A DNA stretch of 64,000 nt from Piscinibacter sp047600445 (GTDB lineage: Bacteria > Pseudomonadota > Gammaproteobacteria > Burkholderiales > Burkholderiaceae_C), in the NCBI RefSeq assembly GCF_047600445.1, contig NZ_JASGKT010000002.1, forward strand, positions 744,001-808,000. Reading direction: 5' to 3'. Under the pieces are notes generated by a model. That model did no database searches and was not told the DNA's origin. It was given only the letters and a program-made list of their open reading frames with translations. Position numbers and translations under genes: made by a program. Of the stretch, positions 17,484 to 26,400 are shown in pieces; positions within the stretch are counted from its first letter, which is position 1, and every line of letters starts with the position of its first letter.

Positions 17484-19035
17484 GCGCCGCAGTATCGTCG
17501 ACGAACAGCGCCGCCAGCAGCGCGCCGCGCCGCGCACCGTCCATCCACACGAAGCGCCCCGGCGGCGCCTCGCTCGCGTCGGCCCGCGCCTCGGCCAGCG
17601 CGGTGTCGGCGTCGCTCAGCACCACCACGCGCGCGAGGCGCGGCGCGCGCGCCAGAACGCCCAGTTCGTGACGGCAGCCGCGGTTGTGCGCCTTGAAGCT
17701 GCGCAGGTCCATCAGCACCACGTCGCTCACGGCGACCAGCGCGGCCAGCGCGGGCTGCCAGGTGCTGTCGTGGCAGTAGATCTCGTTGACGCGGTGCCGC
17801 CCCTCGGCATCGGGCGCCAGTTCGAAGGCGGCGATGCGCGCGCCCACGTCGGCGGGCCGGCGCACGAAGCGCTCGCCCAGCCGGCCGTCGAGGAAGGCGA
17901 AGATGTCGCCGGCATCCAGCGTGCGCTCGACCAGGTCGGTGCCGGCGATCAGGACGGTGTTGCCGCTCGCGCGCCAGCGCTCGATGACGTGGTCGAACAG
18001 CGCCTGCACCTGCGCATCGCGCTGGAACACGCGCAGCACCAGCAGCGTCGGCGGCCGGCCGCCGCTGCCGCGTGGCCGGCCCGCGAGCACGAGCACGACG
18101 GGAATCCAGGCCAGCGGCAGCAGCATCAGCAGCGCGGCCGCGCCCAGGGCGCTCCAGGCGCCCAGCGCGGTCAGCAGCAGCACGATGCCCCACACGGCGG
18201 TGAACAGCACCATCAGTTCGGACAGCCAGCGCCGCGTGTACGCGGCGGCCAGCGCGCGCCCCAGCCACCGGGCGGGCCACCAGGCGACGAGCCAGGGCGC
18301 GAGCACGAAGAACAGCAGCACCGGCTCGGCGCCGATCGCCTCGGGCAGCGCCGCCAGCCACTGCGGCCGGTTCGCGACGATCCAGGCCAGCGCATCGGCG
18401 CCGGCCACCGAACCGGCCACCAGCAGCACGAACAGCGGCAGCAGCCAGGGCGCGATGGCGCGCGTGGCGCCGCCCAGGCACAGGGCGCCGATCAGCAGCA
18501 TCGGCGCGCCGATCTCGGCGACCAGATAGCCGAGCACCAGGGGAAGCGGCTGCGACTCGACGGCGCGCCAGAAGAGCAGCGCAACGGCGCCGGCGAACCA
18601 CAGCGCGAGCGCCGCGGCGACGCGCCAACGCGACCAGCGCCACAGCAGCCCGAGCGCCGGGATCACCGGCCAGAGGTTCAAGGCCGTGAGCGTGGCCAGC
18701 CGCGCTGGCGCCAGCAGGTTCTCCCGCGCCATCACGACACCGAGGAACAGCCATGATCCCGTCAGCGAGATCAGCGCCGACATCAGCATCAGCAGCGCGG
18801 CGATGCGCCACATGGTGCGGCGGTTGTCGTCCAGCGTGACGGGCGCCGGCGGCGCCCGCGCCGTGAGCGCAGCGGGGCCGGTGTCGGTGGCTGCGTCGGC
18901 GCCGCCGCTTGGCAGGCTCATCAGCCGCTTCATCGCGGCGCGGTAGCTGCGCGCCATCAGCCAGGCCGCGATGACCGACAGCAGTGCCACGGCCAGCACG
19001 ATGAAGAGCAGCTTGCCGCTGGTGTTGTCGTCCAT
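17476..19035 (-). CDS. uncharacterised membrane protein with cytoplasmic alpha/beta-like C-terminal domain
   Basis: The 519-residue product starts MDDNTSGKLLFIVLAVALL. A leading helix is followed by a linker and then seven to nine hydrophobic helices between about residues 70 and 320. The C-terminal 190 residues are soluble and look like a Rossmann-type alternation of strands and helices (PPTLLVLRVFQRDAQVQALF, GNTVLIAGTDLVERTLD, VAVSDVVLMDLRSF, CRHELGVLARAPRLARVVVL). The strand-loop pattern and HELGVLA remind me of TIR or nucleotide-binding folds, but I cannot assign a family. It lies 11 bp after the sensor kinase and overlaps the lipase-like gene by 8 bp. Confidence 0.75.
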   Translation of the reverse strand: MDDNTSGKLLFIVLAVALLSVIAAWLMARSYRAAMKRLMSLPSGGADAATDTGPAALTARAPPAPVTLDDNRRTMWRIAALLMLMSALISLTGSWLFLGVVMARENLLAPARLATLTALNLWPVIPALGLLWRWSRWRVAAALALWFAGAVALLFWRAVESQPLPLVLGYLVAEIGAPMLLIGALCLGGATRAIAPWLLPLFVLLVAGSVAGADALAWIVANRPQWLAALPEAIGAEPVLLFFVLAPWLVAWWPARWLGRALAAAYTRRWLSELMVLFTAVWGIVLLLTALGAWSALGAAALLMLLPLAWIPVVLVLAGRPRGSGGRPPTLLVLRVFQRDAQVQALFDHVIERWRASGNTVLIAGTDLVERTLDAGDIFAFLDGRLGERFVRRPADVGARIAAFELAPDAEGRHRVNEIYCHDSTWQPALAALVAVSDVVLMDLRSFKAHNRGCRHELGVLARAPRLARVVVLSDADTALAEARADASEAPPGRFVWMDGARRGALLAALFVDDTAAHA

Positions 19036-19046
19036 GGGCCGGAGCC

Positions 19047-21800
19047 TCAGGCGGGCAGCTCCCCCGCCACGCTGCGCTCCAGGTTCTGCAGCCAGGCGCG
19101 GTCGTCGGCGTGGCGCGGCTTGCTCAGCCAGGCGTCGACGCCGGCGGGCAGTGGCTCGGGCGCTTCGTCGCCGGACAGCACGAAGATGCGCATCGCGCGG
19201 CCGCCCTGGCCTTCGCGGCGCCGCTGCATCACGTCGGCCACCAGTTCGGTGCCCGAGGCGCCCGGGCCCATGTTGAAGTCGGTCACCAGCACGTCGAACT
19301 CGCGCTGCGCGAGCAGCGCGCGCGCCGCGTCGGCGCCGTGCGCCGTCTCGACGCTGAAGCCGCGCGCGCGCAACTGCTCGGCGAACACCAGCAGGTTGAC
19401 CGCGTCGTCGTCCACCAGCAGCAGGCCGGGCGCCGCGCGGCCGGCCGCGGCCGAGGGCAGGGCGCGCGCCTCGCGGGTGCGGATCACGACGACGAACTCG
19501 CTGCCCTGGCCCGGATCGCTGCGCACGCTGATGCGGCCGTCGGCGCGCTCGACGAGCTGCTGCGCGATCGCCAGCCCGAGCCCGCTGCCGCCGTTGCGGC
19601 GCTCGACGCCGGGGGCCTGCACGAAGCGGCCGAACAGGCTCTCGCGCACCGCCGCGCTCATGCCCGGGCCGGTGTCGCGCACCGACAGCGTCAGCTCCCA
19701 GAGTGCCTCGCCCAGCGCGCGGCCGTGCAGCGTGACCTCGACCTCGCCGTGTTCGGTGAACTTGACGGCGTTGGCCACCAGGTTGTTGACCACCTGCTGC
19801 GTGCGCTGCGGGTCGAGCATCAGCAGCGGCAGCGGCGGGTCGACGTGCACATGCAGCGCCACGCCCTTGGCGGCGGCCAGCGGCTCGAAGGCGCTGGCGA
19901 TGCCGGTGATCAGCCGGGCGGCATCGGCCGGCTCGGGAACGATCTCGAGCCTGCCGGCCTCCAGCCGCGCCATGTCGAGCAGCGTGTTGAGCAGCTCGAC
20001 GAGGCGATGCGCCGAGGCCAGCAGCGGGTCCAGCACGCGGCGCGCGGCGGCCGGCAGCGTCGGCTGCCGGTCGAGCAGGCGCAGCCCGGCGGTCAGCGCC
20101 ACCAGCGGCGTGCGCACCTCGTGGCTCATGTCGGCGACGAAGTCGGCGCGGGCGCGCGCCTCGGCGTTGGCGCGGTCGCGCTCCTCGCGCAGCGCGTTCT
20201 GCGAGGCGCGCAGGCGGCGCGCCGACCAGGCCGAGCTCAGCCACAACACCGTCAGCCCGACCAGCAGCGGCACCACCACCAGCGCCACCGGCCGCCAGTC
20301 GACGCCGACGTGGATGTTGGTGCGCAGCAGCGAGTTGGCGAGCATGCGGCGCTCGTTCTCGGGGATGCGCGCGAAGCCGGCATCCAGCGCGGCGGCCAGC
20401 TCGCGGCGCCCGGGGGCGACCATGAAGTACAGCTCGCTGGGGTTGTTCTCGACGAAGCCGGAGACCTGCAACTGCCCGACATAGCGCGTCGCCACCAGCC
20501 CGGCGGCGACCTCGACGTTGGTGATGCCCGCATCGGCCTGCCCGGCCGCGACGGCGGCGAGCACGGCGGTGGCGGTCGGCACGACGTTCAGCCGCACCGC
20601 CGGCGCCTCGCGGACGATCGCCGGGATCAGGTAGTGCTCCTCGTCGATCGCCAGCGTGCGCCCGGCCAGCGAGCTGAGCGTCGGCCAGCCGCCGTCGAGC
20701 CGGCTGATGATGGCCGACGGCGTGCTGTAGTAGGGGCCGACGAACAGCCCGTCGCGCAGCCGCTCGGGCGTGCGCACCGCGGCCACCACCACGTCGGCCT
20801 CGCCGCTGCGCAGCGCCTGGATCGCCGCGGCGAAGCTCGGCTTCGCGGCGAAGCGGTAGGGCAAGCCGGCCGCCGCGGCGCTGCGCCGGAACACCTCGAT
20901 GGCCAGCCCGTCCGCGCCGCCGTCGGCCTTGGTGTGGGTGATCGGCGCGAAGCTGGCGTCGTAGGTCACGCGCAGTTCGCCGACGGCCGGCGGCGGCCCG
21001 GCCGAGGCGATGGCCGGCGCCGCCGGTGCCAGCGCCAGGTAGGCCGGCTGCCAGCGCCGCTGCATCTCGGCGATGCGCGCCGGGCCGAGCGCGCGCAGCG
21101 CGCCGTCGAGCGCCTCGGCCAGTTGCGCGTCGCCCGCGGCGAAGGCGAGGTCGGCGTCCTCCAGGCGCGGCGTGCCGAGCACGCGCAGGTTGGCGAGCTG
21201 CTCGCGTTCGATCACGTAGTGCGCCGGCGCGAGCGTGCCGCGGTAGACGTCGGCGCGGCCGTCGGCGACGGCGCGCAGCGCCTCGGCGGTGCTGTCGACC
21301 TCGAGCCGCCGCACCGCCGGGAAGCGCTCGCGCAGCATGCCCTGCGCCGGGTAGCCGCGCTCGACCGCGACGGTGCGGCCGCCGAAGTCGTTGGCCTCGG
21401 AGAAATCCGTCGTGTCGCGGCGCGTGATGTAGGCCACCGGCAGGCGCAGCACGGTCTGCGTGAAGTGCAGCGCCGCCTCGCGCTGCGGCGTGCGCGAGAC
21501 CGAGCTGAGCAGGTCGACCTCGCCGGCGCGCGCCGCGGCGACGGCGTGGTCGTAGTCGTCGAAGGGCACCGCCTCGATGCCGCGGCCGAGCGAGGCCGCG
21601 GCGGCGGCGAGGATGTCGGCCGAGGCGCCGGTGTGGCGGCCGCGCGCGTCGATGCCGTCGATGGGCAGCCACTCGCGCACCACGCCGACGCGCCAGGGGC
21701 GCGCCGCGGCGGCGTCGGGCGCGGCGACCACCGGCGCGCCGGCCGGCAGAAGGCACAGCACGGCCAGCCACGCGCCCGCCACTCGGCTCGACCAGCTCAT
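19047..21800 (-). CDS. BvgS-like hybrid sensor histidine kinase
   Basis: Of 917 residues, 1-28 are a signal peptide. Two tandem periplasmic solute-binding (SBP_bac_3, Venus-flytrap) domains cover about 35-255 and 275-500. A membrane helix at about 510-530 (VALVVVPLLVGLTVLWLS) leads to a HisKA domain (DFVADMSHEVRTPL, phospho-accepting His), then an ATPase domain (NLVANAVKFTEHGEVEV, DTGPGM, GSGLGLAIAQQLVE) and a C-terminal receiver (LLLVDDDAVNLLVF, phospho-acceptor Asp in DVLVTDFNMGPGASG). Unlike BvgS there is no PAS domain between membrane and kinase and no Hpt domain. No response regulator lies nearby, so the output partner is elsewhere or the receiver is the end point. Confidence 0.92.
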   Translation of the reverse strand: MSWSSRVAGAWLAVLCLLPAGAPVVAAPDAAAARPWRVGVVREWLPIDGIDARGRHTGASADILAAAAASLGRGIEAVPFDDYDHAVAAARAGEVDLLSSVSRTPQREAALHFTQTVLRLPVAYITRRDTTDFSEANDFGGRTVAVERGYPAQGMLRERFPAVRRLEVDSTAEALRAVADGRADVYRGTLAPAHYVIEREQLANLRVLGTPRLEDADLAFAAGDAQLAEALDGALRALGPARIAEMQRRWQPAYLALAPAAPAIASAGPPPAVGELRVTYDASFAPITHTKADGGADGLAIEVFRRSAAAAGLPYRFAAKPSFAAAIQALRSGEADVVVAAVRTPERLRDGLFVGPYYSTPSAIISRLDGGWPTLSSLAGRTLAIDEEHYLIPAIVREAPAVRLNVVPTATAVLAAVAAGQADAGITNVEVAAGLVATRYVGQLQVSGFVENNPSELYFMVAPGRRELAAALDAGFARIPENERRMLANSLLRTNIHVGVDWRPVALVVVPLLVGLTVLWLSSAWSARRLRASQNALREERDRANAEARARADFVADMSHEVRTPLVALTAGLRLLDRQPTLPAAARRVLDPLLASAHRLVELLNTLLDMARLEAGRLEIVPEPADAARLITGIASAFEPLAAAKGVALHVHVDPPLPLLMLDPQRTQQVVNNLVANAVKFTEHGEVEVTLHGRALGEALWELTLSVRDTGPGMSAAVRESLFGRFVQAPGVERRNGGSGLGLAIAQQLVERADGRISVRSDPGQGSEFVVVIRTREARALPSAAAGRAAPGLLLVDDDAVNLLVFAEQLRARGFSVETAHGADAARALLAQREFDVLVTDFNMGPGASGTELVADVMQRRREGQGGRAMRIFVLSGDEAPEPLPAGVDAWLSKPRHADDRAWLQNLERSVAGELPA

Positions 21801-21900
21801 CGGGTCACTCCATTTCCATCCGGAGAGGTCGGGCAATGGTAGCCGGCCGCGTGCCGCGCCCGGAAAGCAGGAGGCCCGCACAAGGCGGGCCTCCGAGAAA

Positions 21901-21976
21901 TGGTGCCGGTGAAGAGAGTCGAACTCCCGACCTTCGCATTACGAATGCGCTGCTCTACCAACTGAGCTACACCGGC
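21901..21976 (-). tRNA. tRNA-Thr (CGU)
   Basis: A 76-nt tRNA with encoded CCA. The acceptor stem is GCCGGTG/CACCGGC, the D-arm contains AGCTCAGTTGGTAGAGC, the anticodon loop TTCGTAA gives anticodon CGT, and the T-loop is GTTCGACTC. Confidence 0.97.
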
Positions 21977-22000
21977 GAAAACGCAAGATTATAGCGATGC

Positions 22001-22669
22001 TCAGCTGTAGGTCACCCAGTCGGCGTGTGCGCTGGCCTGCAGGTGCGGCAGCGCGTTGAAGCTCAGCAGCGAATGCCGCTTCGGCGTGAAGACGAATTCG
22101 GTGAGCGCGCTGTTGCGGATGCGCATGTTCAGCTCGATGGCGGTTTCGTTCGACGCGCCCAGCACCTGCGCCACCGCGGTGGCGATCGGGCCGCCGCTGG
22201 AGACGATCAGCACCGCGCCCTCATAGTGCGCGCGGACGTGGTCGAGCGCGTCGCGCACGCCGGCGACGAACTCGGCGTGGCTGGGCATGCCCTGCGGCCG
22301 CGTGCGGCCTTCCATCCACGCGAGCAGGCCCTCGCGCAGCAGGCGGAAGTGCTGGCGCGCGCCCTCGGCGCTGGTCAGCGGGGGCGGCGGCGGGCGGTTC
22401 AGCGCCGCCACCAGCGCGTCGCCGTCGTATTCGTTCAGCCCGGGCCACGACAGCGCCTCGGGCGCCATCTGCATGCCCTGGGCGATGCAGCCCAGCGAGT
22501 CGATCTGGCGCTTGAGCGTGCCGGTCAGCGCGGCCTCGAAGACCAGGCCCGATTCGCGGAAGAACTCGCCCAGCCGCACGCACTGGCGGCGGCCGAGATC
22601 GCTCAGGCGGTCGTAGTCGTCGCTGCCGAACGAGGCCTGGCCGTGGCGGACGAGGTAGAGCTGGCCCAC
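22001..22669 (-). CDS. histidine phosphatase family protein (phosphoglycerate-mutase-like)
   Basis: The N-terminus LYLVRHGQASFGSDDYDRLS is the RHG catalytic motif of the histidine phosphatase superfamily. The second active-site histidine of the fold is not obvious: the usual late GHG-type motif is replaced by VLIVSSGGPIATAVAQ, as in a subgroup of these proteins. The product has 222 residues from a GTG start, 8 bp after the fbp stop codon. An ATG start is not available without running into fbp. Substrate unknown; it is probably translated from the same mRNA as fbp. Confidence 0.82.
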   Translation of the reverse strand: MGQLYLVRHGQASFGSDDYDRLSDLGRRQCVRLGEFFRESGLVFEAALTGTLKRQIDSLGCIAQGMQMAPEALSWPGLNEYDGDALVAALNRPPPPPLTSAEGARQHFRLLREGLLAWMEGRTRPQGMPSHAEFVAGVRDALDHVRAHYEGAVLIVSSGGPIATAVAQVLGASNETAIELNMRIRNSALTEFVFTPKRHSLLSFNALPHLQASAHADWVTYS

Positions 22670-22677
22670 GGCGGCGC

Positions 22678-23688
22678 TCAGGCCGCGTCGCGGTGGTAGG
22701 CCGTGACGCGCTCGACCTCGCTCTTCGAGCCGAGCACGACGCTGACGCGCTCGTGCAGCTTGCCCGGCACGACGTCGAGGATGCGCTGCGTGCCGTTGGT
22801 GGCCATGCCGCCGGCCTGCTCGACCAGGAAGCTCATCGGGTTGGCCTCGTACAGCAGGCGCAGCTTGCCGGGCTTGTCGGGCTCGCGCTTGTCCCAGGGG
22901 TACATGAAGACGCCGCCGCGCGTCAGGATGCGGTGCACGTCGGCCACCATGCTGGCCACCCAGCGCATGTTGAAGTCCTTGCCGCGCGGGCCTTCCTTGC
23001 CGGCCAGGCATTCGTCGATGTAGCGCTTCACCGGCGGCGCCCAGTGGCGCATGTTGCTCATGTTGATCGCGAATTCCCTGGTCTCGGCCGGCACCTGCAC
23101 CTGGTCCTCGGTCAGCACCCAGGAGCCCATCTCGCGGTCGAGCGTGAACATCGCGACGCCGTCGCCCACGGTCAGCACCAGCGTGGTCTGCGGGCCGTAG
23201 ACGCAGTAGCCGGCGGCGGCCTGCTGCTTGCCGGGCTGCAGGAAGTCGTCCTCGCTGACGCCGCGGTTGTTGTTGACCTTGCGCAGCACCGAGAAGATGG
23301 TGCCGATCGACACGTTGACGTCGATGTTCGAGCTGCCGTCCAGCGGGTCGAACAGCAGCAGGAACTCGCCCTGCGGGTAGCGGTCGGGCACCACCGAGAT
23401 GGTGTCCATCTCCTCGCTGGCCATCGCGGCGAGGTGGCCGCCCCAGACGTTGGCCTCGATCAGCACCTCGTTGGCGATGACGTCGAGCTTCTTCTGCACC
23501 TCGCCCTGCACGTTCTCGGTGTGGGCGCTGCCGAGCACGTCGCCGAGCGCGCCCTTGTTGACGGAGATGGCGATGCGCTTGCAGGCGCGCGCGACGACCT
23601 CGATCAGCAGCCGCAGCGGCGGCGTGATGCGGCCGTGCTCGCGCTGCTGTTCGACGAGGTATTGGGTCAGGCTGATCTTGCGGGACAC
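22678..23688 (-). CDS. fbp: fructose-1,6-bisphosphatase class I
   Basis: A 336-residue class I FBPase, the gluconeogenic or Calvin-cycle enzyme that removes the C1 phosphate. The signature metal-binding loop is LLLFDPLDGSSNIDVNVSIGTIF, and the C-terminal catalytic region YEANPMSFLVEQAGGMATNG is intact. MYPWDKREPDKPGKLRLLYE is also a family block. It starts at a GTG only 3 bp after the pepN stop, so it is likely translationally coupled to it. Confidence 0.96.
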   Translation of the reverse strand: MSRKISLTQYLVEQQREHGRITPPLRLLIEVVARACKRIAISVNKGALGDVLGSAHTENVQGEVQKKLDVIANEVLIEANVWGGHLAAMASEEMDTISVVPDRYPQGEFLLLFDPLDGSSNIDVNVSIGTIFSVLRKVNNNRGVSEDDFLQPGKQQAAAGYCVYGPQTTLVLTVGDGVAMFTLDREMGSWVLTEDQVQVPAETREFAINMSNMRHWAPPVKRYIDECLAGKEGPRGKDFNMRWVASMVADVHRILTRGGVFMYPWDKREPDKPGKLRLLYEANPMSFLVEQAGGMATNGTQRILDVVPGKLHERVSVVLGSKSEVERVTAYHRDAA

Positions 23689-23691
23689 GGT

Positions 23692-26379
23692 TCAGGACTC
23701 CAGGGCACGGGTGACGACTTCGCGCACGTCGTCGGACAGGTCGGTGCGCGCGGCGACGCGCGCGATCGCCTCGCGCGCGGCGCTCTTGCAGGGTTCGGCG
23801 AGCGTGGCCCAGCGGTCCAGCGCGCGCGCGATGCGCGAGGCGAGCTGCGGGTTGATCGCGTCGAGTTCGACCACGCGCTCGGCCCAGAACACGTAGCCGG
23901 CGGCGTCGGCGCGGTGGAAGGCGGCCGGGTTGTCGCTGCACAGCGTGCGCACCAGGCTGCGCGCGCGGTTCGGGTTGGCGAGCGTGAAGTCGGGGTGGGC
24001 CAGCAGCGCCTTGACGCGCGCGAACACGCGGCCGTCGCGCTCGGGCGTGGCGGCCTGCAGCGCGAACCACTTGTCGATCACCAGCGCGTCGCCGCGGAAC
24101 TGGTCGTGGAAGCGCCGCAGCGCCAGGTCGGCCATTTCGGAATGCGAGGCCAGCAGCGCCCACAGCGCGCCCTGGCGGTCGGTCATGTTGCCGGCGTCCT
24201 TGAAGCGCTGGTAGGCGCGGCCCTGCCAGAGCACGTCGCCGCGCGCGGTGGCGTCCAGGCACAGCATCGCCAGCGCCAGGTTGGCCAGCGCGCGCCGGCC
24301 GGCCTGCTGCGGCTGCGGCGAGTAGGCCTCGCGCATCGGGTGCACTTGGTAGGTTTCCCAGGCCCATTCCCAGTCGGCCCTCAGCGCCTGCGCGAGCTGC
24401 AGCAGCATCGCCTCGCGCGCCGCGTGGATGCGCTGCGGGTCGACGTGGTCGAGCTGCTCGGCCACGTAGATCTCGGTGGGCGGCGTCAGCACCAGTTCCT
24501 TGAAGGCCGGGTCCAGCGTGTCGTGGCGCAGAACGCCGCGCATCGCCTCGATGAACGCGGCGTCGAGCTGCAGCGCGTGGCCGTCCCGGGCGGCGGCGGT
24601 CAGGCGCTGCAGCGCCAGGCGCTGGCCGGCCTCCCAGCGGTTGAAGGGGTCGGCGTCGTGCGCCAGCAGCACCAGCAGCTCGGCGTCGGCCAGGCCGTCG
24701 AACAGGCGCACCGGCGCCGAGAAGTGGCGCAGCAGCGAAGGCACCGGCTCGCGCTCGACGCCGACGAAGGTGTAGAAGGCGCGCGCCTCGTCGAGCACCA
24801 GCACGCGCTCCGGCGCGGCCTTTTCCGCCGGCTCGTCCTCCAGGCGCAGCGGGATCGGCGCGCCGTCGTGGTCGAGCAGGCCCATCGCCACCGGGATCAC
24901 GAAGGGCTGCTTGTCCGCCTGGCCGGGCGTCGGCGGGCTGTGCTGCTCGAGCGCCAGCGTGTAGCTGCGCGTCGGCGCGTCCCAGCGGCCGCGCGCCGTC
25001 AGCTGCGGCGTGCCCGACTGGCTGTACCAGCGCTTGAACTGCGGCAGCGTGCGCGCCAGCTCGCTGTGCGGGTTGGCGTCGGCGATGGCCTGGGCGAAGT
25101 CGTCGCAGGTCACGGCCTGGCCGTCGTGGCGCTCGAAGTACAGCGTCATGCCGCGCGCGAAGCCCTCGCGGCCGACCAGCGTCTGCATCATGCGCACCAC
25201 TTCCGCGCCCTTCTCGTAGACGGTGGCGGTGTAGAAGTTGTCGATCGCGACGTAGGCGTCCGGCCGCACCGGGTGCGCCATCGTGCCGGCGTCCTCGGGG
25301 AACTGGCGCTCGCGCAGCGAGCGCACGTCGGTGATGCGCTTGACCGCGCGCGCCGAGGCGCCGCCGGCCATGTCCATCGAGAACTCCTGGTCGCGGAAGA
25401 CCGTCAGCCCTTCCTTCAGGCTGAGCTGGAACCAGTCGCGGCAGGTGATGCGGTTGCCGGTCCAGTTGTGGAAGTACTCGTGGCCGACCACGCTCTCGAT
25501 GTCGGCGAAGTCGTTGTCGGTGGCGGTGGAAGGATTGGCCAGGACGTACTTCGTGTTGAAGACGTTCAGGCCCTTGTTCTCCATCGCGCCCATGTTGAAG
25601 TCGCCGACCGCGACGATCATGAAGCGCTCCAGGTCGAGCGGCAGCCCGAAGCGCGCCTCGTCCCACGCCACCGAGGCGACCAGCGAGTTCATCGCGTGCT
25701 CGGTCTTGTCGAGGTCGCCGCGGCGCACCCACACCTGCAGCAGGTGCTCCTTGCCCGCGCGGGTGCGGATGTGCTGCTCGCGCGCGACGAGGTCGGCGGC
25801 CACCAGCGCGAACAGGTAGCTCGGCTTGGGGAAGGGGTCGTGCCACTTGGCGTAGTGGCGGCCGTTGTCCAGGTCGCCCTGCTCGACGAGGTTGCCGTTG
25901 CTCAGCAGCACCGGGTAGCGCTTCTTGTCGGCGCGCAGCGTGACGGTGTAGACCGCCATCACGTCGGGGCGGTCGAGGAAGTAGGTGATGCGCCGGAAGC
26001 CCTCGGCCTCGCACTGCGTGAAGAAGCCGCCGCCCGAGGTGTACAGGCCCGAGAGCTGGGTGTTCTTCTCGGGCGCGACGGTGTTGCGGATCTCCAGCGT
26101 GAAGGCCCCGGCCTGCGGCGGGTTGTCGATCACCAGCTCGTCGCCCTCGACGCGGAACGACACGCTCTGCCCGTCGGCCAGCACGCGCAGCGGCTCGATG
26201 CCCTCGCCGTGCAGGCGCAGCGCGCCGCCGGACGCGGCCGCGTTGCGCTCGACGCGCAGGCGGCTGGCGACGATGGTGCGCGCCGGGTCGAGGTCGAAGC
26301 TGAGTTCCGCGCTGCGGATCCAGTAGGCCGGCGCGGCGTAGTCGGCGCGCTGGACGGCCTGGGCGATGCCTTCACGCAT
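23692..26379 (-). CDS. pepN: aminopeptidase N (M1 family)
   Basis: An 895-residue zinc aminopeptidase of the E. coli PepN type, which removes N-terminal residues in the last steps of cytosolic protein breakdown. The substrate motif GAMEN lies in DFNMGAMENKGLNVF, and the zinc site HExxH in VVGHEYFHNWTGNRITC is followed by the third ligand in LKEGLTVFRDQEFS. The C-terminal DUF3458 helical domain (LARTLPQFKRWYSQSGTPQL onward) is present. The ATG follows a GGGAGA ribosome-binding site. It lies 21 bp after prfB. Confidence 0.96.
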   Translation of the reverse strand: MREGIAQAVQRADYAAPAYWIRSAELSFDLDPARTIVASRLRVERNAAASGGALRLHGEGIEPLRVLADGQSVSFRVEGDELVIDNPPQAGAFTLEIRNTVAPEKNTQLSGLYTSGGGFFTQCEAEGFRRITYFLDRPDVMAVYTVTLRADKKRYPVLLSNGNLVEQGDLDNGRHYAKWHDPFPKPSYLFALVAADLVAREQHIRTRAGKEHLLQVWVRRGDLDKTEHAMNSLVASVAWDEARFGLPLDLERFMIVAVGDFNMGAMENKGLNVFNTKYVLANPSTATDNDFADIESVVGHEYFHNWTGNRITCRDWFQLSLKEGLTVFRDQEFSMDMAGGASARAVKRITDVRSLRERQFPEDAGTMAHPVRPDAYVAIDNFYTATVYEKGAEVVRMMQTLVGREGFARGMTLYFERHDGQAVTCDDFAQAIADANPHSELARTLPQFKRWYSQSGTPQLTARGRWDAPTRSYTLALEQHSPPTPGQADKQPFVIPVAMGLLDHDGAPIPLRLEDEPAEKAAPERVLVLDEARAFYTFVGVEREPVPSLLRHFSAPVRLFDGLADAELLVLLAHDADPFNRWEAGQRLALQRLTAAARDGHALQLDAAFIEAMRGVLRHDTLDPAFKELVLTPPTEIYVAEQLDHVDPQRIHAAREAMLLQLAQALRADWEWAWETYQVHPMREAYSPQPQQAGRRALANLALAMLCLDATARGDVLWQGRAYQRFKDAGNMTDRQGALWALLASHSEMADLALRRFHDQFRGDALVIDKWFALQAATPERDGRVFARVKALLAHPDFTLANPNRARSLVRTLCSDNPAAFHRADAAGYVFWAERVVELDAINPQLASRIARALDRWATLAEPCKSAAREAIARVAARTDLSDDVREVVTRALES

Positions 26380-26400
26380 GGTGGTCTCCCTCGTTCAAAC

